From assembly GCA_045546735.1 (NCBI GenBank), contig JAZQDJ010000079.1:1-18545 (forward strand): a stretch of 18,545 bases of DNA, in the 5' to 3' direction. Every line of letters begins with the position of its first letter. The stretch's first letter is position 1. This document shows positions 7,779 to 14,192 of this stretch, one piece after another. The notes under the pieces are model-generated. The model saw only the letters and a program-made list of their open reading frames with translations, ran no database searches and had not been told where the DNA came from. The position numbers were made by a program, and so were the translations under genes. The DNA comes from SVFI01 sp045546735 (GTDB taxonomy: Bacteria; Bacillota; Clostridia; Lachnospirales; Lachnospiraceae).

Positions 7779-8038
7779 CACAGTTTGATGACAAAGTTTT
7801 AGATGCTTTTTTGGAGCAGCAGGAAAAATTATTCCCGGAAGCAGTCGCTGACACGAGAGAAGAAGCGGACGATTTCCTTGCAGAATGCATGGCAGTTGTT
7901 GTGGATAGCAAAAAGGAAGTGTGGGAGTATTTTGAAGAAGAAGGCATCGATATCGCAGAGATGAATGAAGATGATATTCTTGAGGCGGACGAGGTGTTTG
8001 AAGTCGGCGACGGAAGATATTTAATTGTAGAGTGTTAA
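7775..8038 (+). CDS. small acidic protein of unknown function
   Basis: This encodes 87 residues. Its ATG overlaps the TGA of the HAD fusion (ATGA) and is preceded by AGGAGG at a good distance, so translational coupling is likely. About 29 residues are Asp or Glu against six Lys or Arg, giving a strongly acidic cytoplasmic protein, mostly helical by appearance, with a short end GDGRYLIVEC that looks like a beta strand. There is no signal peptide, membrane segment or metal motif I recognise. It is the last gene of the operon and is followed directly by a terminator. Position suggests it works with the HAD fusion or with polyphosphate metabolism, but this is inference from context. I believe similar small proteins exist in related Clostridia, but I cannot name a function. 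Confidence 0.8.
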   Translation: MTQFDDKVLDAFLEQQEKLFPEAVADTREEADDFLAECMAVVVDSKKEVWEYFEEEGIDIAEMNEDDILEADEVFEVGDGRYLIVEC

Positions 8039-8047
8039 GCAAGAGGA

Positions 8048-8077
8048 AAAGGAACTTTTTGAAAGTTCCTTTTTTTT
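8048..8077 (+). terminator. intrinsic terminator of the pheA-ppk operon
   Basis: AAGGAACTTT (8049-8058) pairs perfectly with AAAGTTCCTT (8062-8071) around a 3-base loop and runs into a T-tract to 8077. It begins ten bases after the stop of the small acidic protein. Confidence 0.92.
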
Positions 8078-8162
8078 ATGAAACAGTTGCCCGGCATTTG
8101 GCCTGATTCCGGGGAAGAAATACATACACAAAATTATATTTTAAATATTTAAAAAAAACTAC

Positions 8163-8191
8163 TTGACCTGTCGTAGTAGTCGTGTTATATT
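8163..8191 (+). promoter_or_regulatory. sigma-A promoter of the padR operon
   Basis: TTGACC (8163-8168) and TATATT (8186-8191) are separated by exactly 17 bases. The predicted start is near 8198. The promoter is embedded in repeated TACTACGACAG-type boxes, so repression at this site is likely. The stretch 8078-8162 between the upstream terminator and this promoter is A+T rich, and I see nothing definite in it. Confidence 0.75.
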
Positions 8192-8230
8192 TACTACGAC
8201 AGATGTACTACGACAGACGTAGTACGGCAG
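8168..8230. promoter_or_regulatory. operator array of TACTACGACAG boxes
   Basis: CTGTCGTAGTA at 8168-8178 is the exact inverse of TACTACGACAG at 8192-8202, giving an 11-bp inverted repeat that brackets the -10 box. Identical or degenerate copies in direct orientation follow at 8206-8216 and 8220-8230 (TAGTACGGCAG). The three direct copies are spaced 14 bp apart. TACTAC at 8206 and GTAGTA at 8219 also form a convergent pair. The position over the promoter, just ahead of a PadR gene, suggests the autorepressor binding site. Whether PadR itself binds is inferred. Confidence 0.7.
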
Positions 8231-8267
8231 GCGAGATAGTCAAAACGATAAGAAAGGGGAGAAGCAG

Positions 8268-8591
8268 ATGATCAGTTCAGATGTCATGCGAGGATACAAT
8301 GACATGCTAATTCTTTATCTGGTGTACGACGAGCCGTCATACGGATATGAGATATCCAAGCAGATTAAGGAAATGTCCGAGGGTGTCTACGTTATGAAAG
8401 AAACCACACTTTATTCCGCATTCAGCCGCTTAGAAAAATTAAATTACATAGAATCTTTTTTCGGCGATGAATCGGGAGGAAAGCGCCGTACCTACTACCG
8501 GATTACGGAGGCAGGAAAACAGTTTTACAAAGAAAAATGTGTAGAATGGCGCGAGATACAGCAAGTAGTTGAGAAATTTATTCGTAAATAG
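8268..8591 (+). CDS. PadR family transcriptional regulator
   Basis: A 107-residue winged-helix protein of the short PadR type. The family pattern is clear: MLILYLVYDEPSYGYEI at the start of the helix-turn-helix region, TTLYSAFSRLEKLNYI as the recognition helix area, and the wing GGKRRTYYRITEAGKQF. A short C-terminal helix (residues about 85-107) should give dimerisation. PadR proteins of this length usually repress an adjacent membrane or efflux gene and themselves. Here the next gene, 11 bases downstream, encodes such a membrane protein, and the shared promoter is covered by inverted and direct repeats. The ATG is preceded by AGGGGAG. The ligand is unknown; cell-envelope or antimicrobial stress would be typical but is not shown here. 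Confidence 0.93.
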   Translation: MISSDVMRGYNDMLILYLVYDEPSYGYEISKQIKEMSEGVYVMKETTLYSAFSRLEKLNYIESFFGDESGGKRRTYYRITEAGKQFYKEKCVEWREIQQVVEKFIRK

Positions 8592-8602
8592 GGAGAGAGA
8601 GT

Positions 8603-9577
8603 ATGGAAACGATTAAAAATTATTTGGAAAATATGTTTATGCATGTGAAAAATACACCGGAAGTGGAGAAGGCAAAAGCAGAACTTCTTTCCATGATGGA
8701 GGACAAATATCAGGAATTAAAAAATGAGGGAAAAAGTGAAAATGAGGCAATCGGCATTGTGATTTCCGAATTCGGCAATTTAGATGAGCTGGCAAGTGAA
8801 CTCGGAATTGAGGAGAATGTAGCTGACAGCAATGAGACAGAAGGAATTCATGTGACATTAGAAGAGGCAAAGCAGTACTGCAAAGAAAATGCAAAAGCCG
8901 CACTCCGTTATGCAATAGCATCCATGCTCTGTGTAATCAGTCCGATTATGTTGATTCTCATGGGCGGACTTCAGGAGGAGTTCGGACTTGGTGACGGTAT
9001 TGTGGCAGCAGTCGGCTTTGTTCCGATGATTCTGATAATTGCCTGTGCAGTGGCAATATTTATTGTAACAGGTGTTTCTATGGGGAAATATGAAAAGTAT
9101 GAAAAGGAAGTGTTGCTTCTTGACTATTCAACAAAACAGTTTGTAGAGGCACAAAGAGAGGCAGAAAAGATGAGATTTGCGCTTCAGATTGCCATCGGTG
9201 TATTTCTTTGTATCGTGGCTGTTTTGCCGCTCATTATTGTAGGAAGCATGGAGCTTACCTCAGATTTGCCGGCGGTTCTTACGGTCGGAGTCATGCTGGC
9301 AATTATCAGTATCGCAGTATTTTTGTTTGTTTCTGCAGGAACAAAGTCGGATGCATACCATGTACTTTTGCAGGAGGAAGAATACAATACCGAAAGAAAG
9401 AGAACAGGAAGTCCGGTTCATATTTTTGACAGTATTTACTGGCCGGTAGTGACGCTTATTTATCTGGCATGGAGTTTTATAACGATGGATTGGCACATTA
9501 CATGGATTGTTTGGCCGATAGCAGGAGTGCTTAACGGGGCGATAGAAGCAATTATTATGGCGATTGTGAAGAAGTAA
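8603..9577 (+). CDS. membrane protein with permease-prefix (HAAS-like) N-terminal domain
   Basis: A 324-residue protein. Residues 1-70 form the small helical domain commonly found in partners of PadR regulators (permease prefix or DUF1700-like), with features such as VEKAKAELLSMMEDKYQEL, NEAIGIVISEFGN and LDELASELG. About six hydrophobic helices follow, near residues 100-121, 132-155, 195-215, 221-243, 283-298 and 302-322, separated by a charged cytoplasmic segment around 157-190. No transporter motif or ATPase is evident. The gene sits 11 bases after padR with a GGGAGAGAG ribosome site, and the pair ends at a terminator. PadR plus prefix-domain membrane protein is a recurrent unit in Firmicutes, thought to respond to envelope conditions. 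The exact role is unknown. Confidence 0.85.
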   Translation: METIKNYLENMFMHVKNTPEVEKAKAELLSMMEDKYQELKNEGKSENEAIGIVISEFGNLDELASELGIEENVADSNETEGIHVTLEEAKQYCKENAKAALRYAIASMLCVISPIMLILMGGLQEEFGLGDGIVAAVGFVPMILIIACAVAIFIVTGVSMGKYEKYEKEVLLLDYSTKQFVEAQREAEKMRFALQIAIGVFLCIVAVLPLIIVGSMELTSDLPAVLTVGVMLAIISIAVFLFVSAGTKSDAYHVLLQEEEYNTERKRTGSPVHIFDSIYWPVVTLIYLAWSFITMDWHITWIVWPIAGVLNGAIEAIIMAIVKK

Positions 9578-9625
9578 TGATGTAATGAATAAATTTAAAT
9601 ATTTCGGTAAAAAATAGAAGAAAAG

Positions 9626-9656
9626 ATGCCTGAGCCTGTTGGTTCGGGCATTTTTA
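9626..9656 (+). terminator. intrinsic terminator after the padR operon
   Basis: GCCTGAGCC (9628-9636) pairs with GGTTCGGGC (9641-9649), including two G-T wobbles, around a 4-base loop and is followed by ATTTTTA. It lies 50 bases after the membrane protein stop. Confidence 0.82.
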
Positions 9657-9682
9657 TGTTTGTGCGCTGCGGTCTACAATTA

Positions 9683-9711
9683 TTGACGAAATTTTTATTT
9701 GATAATATAAT
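9683..9711 (+). promoter_or_regulatory. strong sigma-A promoter of relA
   Basis: TTGACG (9683-9688) and the perfect -10 TATAAT (9706-9711) are separated by 17 bases. The predicted start is near 9718, giving a leader of about 35 bases before the relA ATG. Confidence 0.85.
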
Positions 9712-9739
9712 GCTATATTATGGGCGAAGAATGAAAAAC

Positions 9740-9743
9740 GGAG
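9740..9743 (+). promoter_or_regulatory. ribosome binding site deciding the relA start
   Basis: GGAG lies nine bases before the ATG at 9753 but only three before an in-frame GTG at 9747. The ATG is therefore the better start. Confidence 0.7.
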
Positions 9744-9752
9744 TGTGTGAGA

Positions 9753-12074
9753 ATGAATCATAAGGCAGAAGAAACACAAACGGCTCCAAAAAAGAGGACA
9801 GAGCTGGTCATCGATGACGGACATATTAAAGCGACTGCAGAGTTTAAAGAACCGGCAGAACTTTATGACGAACTGATTGAGCGGGTGAAAAAGTATCATC
9901 CGAGCGATGACATTTCCATGATTGAAAAAGCATATAAAATTGCAGATGATGCACACAAAGGACAGGCGAGAAAATCGGGTGAACCTTACATTATTCATCC
10001 TCTTTGTGTTGCGATTATTTTGGCCGAACTCGAGATGGATAAAGAGACAATCGTCGCAGGTATCCTTCATGATGTTGTAGAAGATACCATTATGACGGAA
10101 GAGCAGATTACGAAAGAGTTCGGAGAAGATGTGGCACTTTTGGTAGACGGTGTGACAAAACTCGGTCAGCTGCAGTATGAGGGTGACAAACTTGAGATGC
10201 AGGCGGAGAACCTTCGAAAGATGTTCCTTGCGATGGCAAAGGATATCAGGGTTATCATTATTAAGCTTGCAGACCGTTTGCACAATATGCGTACGCTCAA
10301 ACATATGAAACCTGAGAAACAGCAGGAAAAAGCGCGTGAAACGATGGATATTTATGCGCCGATTGCACAGCGTCTCGGTATTATGAGAGTGAAAGTTGAG
10401 CTTGATGACCTTTCGCTTAAATATCTTCAGCCGGATGTATATTATGATTTGGTGGATAAAATTGCTGTCCGTAAAAATAAGCGTGAACAGTATGTGCAGG
10501 AAATCGTAGATGAAGTAGGCGCACATATTGCAAATGCCGGCATTGAGGCAAAAATTGACGGACGTGTAAAGCACTTCTTCAGTATTTATAAAAAAATGAA
10601 AAACCAGAATAAGACGATTGACCAGATTTACGATTTGTTTGCAGTCCGTATTATTGTGGATACCGTAAAAGATTGTTATGCGGCGCTCGGAGTGATTCAT
10701 GAAATTTACAAACCGATTCCGGGACGTTTCAAAGATTATATTGCGATGCCTAAGGAGAATATGTACCAGTCGCTTCATACGACCTTGATCGGTTCTGCGG
10801 GTCAGCCATTTGAAATTCAGATCCGTACGTATGAGATGCACAAGACTGCAGAGTACGGTATCGCAGCACATTGGAAATATAAAGAAGTGTCCGATGGTAA
10901 AAAAGTAAAAACAAACGAGTCGGAGGAAGAGAAACTTTCTTGGCTCAAGCAGATTCTTGAATGGCAACGTGATATGTCGGATAACCGTGAGTTTATGAAT
11001 CTGTTAAAGAGCGACCTTGACTTGTTCTCGGACAGTGTATATTGTTTTACCCCGACCGGTGATGTTAAGACGCTTCCGGCCGGTTCAACACCGATTGACT
11101 TTGCTTACAGCGTACATTCAGCTGTCGGTAATAACATGGTCGGTGCGCGTGTAAACGGAAAACTTGTTTCCATTGATTATGAGATTAACAACGGAGACCG
11201 TGTGGAAATTCTTACCAGCCAAAACTCAAGCGGTCCGAGCCGTGACTGGCTGAAAGTTGTAAAATCGACACAGGCAAAAAATAAGATTAATCAGTGGTTT
11301 AAGTTGCAGTTTAAAGATGACAATATTATCAAGGGAAGAGAACTTCTTTTGGTGTACTGTAAATCAAAAGGGATTGACCAAACCCAGATTATGCGTCCGG
11401 AATATATGGGTGCCATGATGAAGAAATTCGGTTTCCATGATTGGGAGGCACTTTTGGCAGCAGTCGGACACGGCGGTTTGAAAGAGGGCCAGATCATCAA
11501 TAAGATGATAGAACTCTATGACCGCGATCACCCGAGAGTAGTCAGTGATGACGAAATCATGAAGCAGGTGGAAGAAAATGCTGCTGCGAAACAGATGCAG
11601 CCCAGATATAAGGCGGCAAACGGAATCATTGTCAAAGGTATTGATGATGTGGCGGTACGTTTTTCAAAATGTTGTTCACCGGTACCGGGAGATGAGATTG
11701 TCGGTTTTGTGACGCGCGGAAGAGGAATTTCGATTCACAGAACAGATTGTGTCAATATCATTTATATGCCTGAAATCGACAGGACACGCCTGATTGATGC
11801 AGACTGGCAGGAAGACAGTATGGCCGGAAACGGGAAATTCTTCGCAGAAATTATTATTTATGCAAATAACCGTAACGGACTTTTGGCAGATGTTTCCAGG
11901 GCTTTGACGGAGAAAAATATTGACATTATCAGTTTGAATACGAGACTGAGCAAAAAAGGACTTGCATCGATGTCGGTTGCTTTTGAAATCAGTTCCAAAA
12001 ATGAGTTGAATCGTATTATCGACAAATTGAGCAATGTAGAAAGTGTAGTAAGTATAGAACGAACAACGGGGTGA
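9753..12074 (+). CDS. relA: bifunctional (p)ppGpp synthetase/hydrolase
   Basis: A 773-residue long RelA/SpoT homologue (Rel) of the stringent response, cytoplasmic and ribosome-associated. The domains in order are as follows. The HD hydrolase (about 45-200) has H106-D107 in LHDVVEDT and the ADRLHNMRTL motif, so hydrolysis is probably active. The synthetase (about 230-370) has R325-F-K-D328, the RXKD signature of bifunctional magnesium-using enzymes, and YQSLHTT. The TGS domain (about 428-490) begins CFTPTGD. A helical region and the conserved-cysteine region with C640-C641 in RFSKCCSPVPGDE follow. The C-terminal ACT domain (about 697-773) includes NRNGLLADVSRAL. It has its own near-consensus promoter. 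The stop codon lies inside a terminator hairpin. relA followed by an MBL hydrolase and hemZ is a common clostridial order. Confidence 0.97.
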   Translation: MNHKAEETQTAPKKRTELVIDDGHIKATAEFKEPAELYDELIERVKKYHPSDDISMIEKAYKIADDAHKGQARKSGEPYIIHPLCVAIILAELEMDKETIVAGILHDVVEDTIMTEEQITKEFGEDVALLVDGVTKLGQLQYEGDKLEMQAENLRKMFLAMAKDIRVIIIKLADRLHNMRTLKHMKPEKQQEKARETMDIYAPIAQRLGIMRVKVELDDLSLKYLQPDVYYDLVDKIAVRKNKREQYVQEIVDEVGAHIANAGIEAKIDGRVKHFFSIYKKMKNQNKTIDQIYDLFAVRIIVDTVKDCYAALGVIHEIYKPIPGRFKDYIAMPKENMYQSLHTTLIGSAGQPFEIQIRTYEMHKTAEYGIAAHWKYKEVSDGKKVKTNESEEEKLSWLKQILEWQRDMSDNREFMNLLKSDLDLFSDSVYCFTPTGDVKTLPAGSTPIDFAYSVHSAVGNNMVGARVNGKLVSIDYEINNGDRVEILTSQNSSGPSRDWLKVVKSTQAKNKINQWFKLQFKDDNIIKGRELLLVYCKSKGIDQTQIMRPEYMGAMMKKFGFHDWEALLAAVGHGGLKEGQIINKMIELYDRDHPRVVSDDEIMKQVEENAAAKQMQPRYKAANGIIVKGIDDVAVRFSKCCSPVPGDEIVGFVTRGRGISIHRTDCVNIIYMPEIDRTRLIDADWQEDSMAGNGKFFAEIIIYANNRNGLLADVSRALTEKNIDIISLNTRLSKKGLASMSVAFEISSKNELNRIIDKLSNVESVVSIERTTG

Positions 12075-12091
12075 TTCTCACCCCGTTTTTT
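12065..12091 (+). terminator. terminator hairpin containing the relA stop codon
   Basis: AACGGGGTGA (12065-12074) pairs perfectly over 10 bp with TCACCCCGTT (12078-12087) around a TTC loop, followed by T residues to 12091. The TGA stop is the last three bases of the left arm. The next start codon is only 19 bases beyond the T-tract, so this probably reduces rather than fully blocks expression of the downstream genes. Confidence 0.85.
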
Positions 12092-12110
12092 CGAAAGTGG
12101 AGGTTTTATA

Positions 12111-12734
12111 ATGAAAATCGGAAGAATTGTACTTGGTGTATGTCAGACGAATTGTTACTTTTTATATGAAGAAGAAAAAAACGAAGTGATTGTGGTTGAT
12201 CCGGCAGATCACGGAGATGATTTATATGACAAGTTACAAGCGGCAGGATTTACGGTTGCAGGAATTTTGCTTACTCACGGTCATTACGACCATATCGGAA
12301 GCGCAGAAAAACTGCGTGAGCTTTCCGGTGTTAAAATTTATGCAAGTGAGGCGGAACGTGAACTTTGTATGGAGCCGCGACTTAATCTTTCGGGGATGTT
12401 CGGACGTAAAATCACGGTGGAGCCGGATGTGTACTTAAAAGACGGTGAAGAAGTTACGATTGCGGGAATGACATGTAAAATGATTGCAACACCGGGACAC
12501 ACAAGCGGAAGTTGTTGTTACTATTTTGAGGAAGCGGGAATGCTCATCAGCGGTGACACCCTGTTTTTAGAATCAACGGGAAGAACAGATTTCCCGACGG
12601 GAAGTACTTCGGCGATTGTGCGTTCCATCAAAGAAAAATTGTTCGTGCTTCCGGATGACACCAAGGTTTATCCGGGACATAACGATGCAACGACGATTGG
12701 ATATGAGAAAAAATACAATCCTTTTGTACAGTAG
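12111..12734 (+). CDS. MBL-fold metallohydrolase (glyoxalase II-like)
   Basis: A 207-residue cytoplasmic protein with the full metallo-beta-lactamase-fold metal motif T-H56-G-H58-Y-D60-H61. It also has the next histidine in PGHTSGSCC, the aspartate in SGDTLF, and the final histidine in VYPGHNDATT. This size and pattern match the YcbL / glyoxalase II-like subfamily, whose members hydrolyse thioesters such as S-lactoylglutathione. The natural substrate in an organism that may lack glutathione is uncertain. GTGGAGG precedes the ATG by seven bases, directly after the relA terminator, and hemZ follows after eight bases. The position between relA and hemZ is conserved in many Clostridia, which supports orthology without explaining function. 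Confidence 0.92.
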   Translation: MKIGRIVLGVCQTNCYFLYEEEKNEVIVVDPADHGDDLYDKLQAAGFTVAGILLTHGHYDHIGSAEKLRELSGVKIYASEAERELCMEPRLNLSGMFGRKITVEPDVYLKDGEEVTIAGMTCKMIATPGHTSGSCCYYFEEAGMLISGDTLFLESTGRTDFPTGSTSAIVRSIKEKLFVLPDDTKVYPGHNDATTIGYEKKYNPFVQ

Positions 12735-12742
12735 GAGAGACT

Positions 12743-14158
12743 ATGTTATTTGTTAAGATAAATGAGCCGAAATGGGAATATGATGTGCATTCGCTTGTAA
12801 AAGCATTTTATCCGCAACAGCAGGTAAAAGTAAACGGCGGGGCAACGGATGCGTCGATAGAAATTGCATGCGGACAGGATGAAGTTTCGGTTCGATTTGC
12901 CGGCAAAGAAGAAAGAATTCATGCATGGAAAGAAAAGCCGGAAAACAGAAAAAATGAATTTAAGAAGTTTTTTTATCAGTGTTTATCTGCGGAGTGCAAA
13001 AAGAAGCTCCCTTGGGGGAACCTTACGGGAATTCGCCCGACGAAGATTGCGATGGGGATGATAGAAAGCGGTGCATCGCAGGAAGAAGTATTCCGTATGT
13101 TTGAACAGGAACATTTTGTGAGCCGTGAAAAGACGCAGCTTGCGTATGACATTGCACAGAGAGAAAGACAGATTCTTTCCACCCTTCATTATAAAGACGG
13201 ATACAGTCTTTATATCGGAATTCCGTTTTGTCCGTCGACCTGTCTGTATTGTTCGTTTACTTCTTATCCGGTCGGTGCTTACCGCAAGCGTGTCGAGGAG
13301 TATATTGACTGTCTGGTGGAAGAGATGAAGGCGACAGCGGAGATTATGGAAGGTAAAATTCTGGATACAGTCTACATCGGCGGCGGAACTCCTACAACGC
13401 TTCCGCCGGAGCAATTGGATCGCCTGATTACGAGCTTAAAAGAGTTTTTCGATTTTCAGACGGTGCAGGAGTTTACGGTTGAGGCGGGGAGAGCCGACAG
13501 TATTACCAAAGAGAAACTGCAGGTTTTATATAAACACGGCGTCAGCCGTATTTCGGTCAATCCGCAGACGATGAAAGAAGAAACACTTCGCAGTATCGGA
13601 AGAGCAGCGACGGCGGCGCAGACGGTAGAGGCGTATAAGCTTGCGCGTGAATGTGGTTTTGACAATATCAATATGGATATTATTTTAGGTCTTCCGGGTG
13701 AAAATGAGGCGGATGTGCAGGCGACGATAGATAAGATATGTGAGCTTGCGCCGGACAGTCTGACTGTGCATTCTTTGGCGGTAAAGCGTGCTTCAAAACT
13801 CCGTCAGTTCATCGAGGAAAACGGAATGGATATGCTTGTAAATACGGATGAGACGATGCGGATAGCATCTTCCGGAGCTGAGACGATGGGAATGGAGCCG
13901 TATTATCTGTATCGGCAGAAAAATATGTCGGGCAATTTTGAAAATGTCGGTTATGCGGCAGAAGGGAAAGCCGGAATTTACAATATTCTCATTATGGAAG
14001 AAGTTCAGACGATTGTGGCACTCGGTGCAGGAGCTATTACAAAGCGTGTGTTCCCGGACGGTCGCATTGAGAGATGTGACAATGTGAAAGATGTGGCACT
14101 TTATATAGAGAAAATAGATGAGATGACAGAAAGAAAAAAAGTGCTTTTGGGGGAATAA
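12743..14158 (+). CDS. hemZ: HemZ-type radical SAM protein (coproporphyrinogen dehydrogenase family)
   Basis: A 471-residue protein. The first 150 residues are a HemZ-specific region (WGNLTGIRPTKIAM is a hallmark). The radical SAM core follows, with C163-PST-C167-LY-C170, the CX3CX2C ligands of the 4Fe-4S cluster, then DTVYIGGGTPTTL, FTVEAGRADS, GVSRISVNPQT and INMDIILGLPGE as typical of the HemN/HemW superfamily. HemZ proteins are annotated as oxygen-independent coproporphyrinogen III oxidases. Many anaerobes that carry them lack the rest of the haem pathway, so the real substrate may differ, and no other haem gene is seen here. GGAGAG lies just before the ATG. It is probably co-transcribed with the MBL hydrolase. 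The next gene begins 34 bases later with no terminator between. Confidence 0.92.
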   Translation: MLFVKINEPKWEYDVHSLVKAFYPQQQVKVNGGATDASIEIACGQDEVSVRFAGKEERIHAWKEKPENRKNEFKKFFYQCLSAECKKKLPWGNLTGIRPTKIAMGMIESGASQEEVFRMFEQEHFVSREKTQLAYDIAQRERQILSTLHYKDGYSLYIGIPFCPSTCLYCSFTSYPVGAYRKRVEEYIDCLVEEMKATAEIMEGKILDTVYIGGGTPTTLPPEQLDRLITSLKEFFDFQTVQEFTVEAGRADSITKEKLQVLYKHGVSRISVNPQTMKEETLRSIGRAATAAQTVEAYKLARECGFDNINMDIILGLPGENEADVQATIDKICELAPDSLTVHSLAVKRASKLRQFIEENGMDMLVNTDETMRIASSGAETMGMEPYYLYRQKNMSGNFENVGYAAEGKAGIYNILIMEEVQTIVALGAGAITKRVFPDGRIERCDNVKDVALYIEKIDEMTERKKVLLGE

Positions 14159-14179
14159 GTGTTTAGCAGTGTAAAATGT

Positions 14180-14189
14180 GGGAGAGAGG
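14180..14189 (+). promoter_or_regulatory. ribosome binding site deciding the sensor kinase start
   Basis: GGGAGAGAGG is three bases before the ATG at 14193. An in-frame GTG at 14178 overlaps this site and would have no ribosome site of its own, so ATG 14193 is preferred. Confidence 0.75.
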
Positions 14190-14192
14190 AAT

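Noticed and set aside
8088..8115. CCCGG / CCGGG inverted repeat ahead of the padR promoter
   Set aside because: Five-base arms with a long loop and no T-tract or link to the promoter; within chance expectation.
9747..9752. GTG start for relA
   Set aside because: GGAG is only three bases away; the ATG two codons later has suitable spacing.
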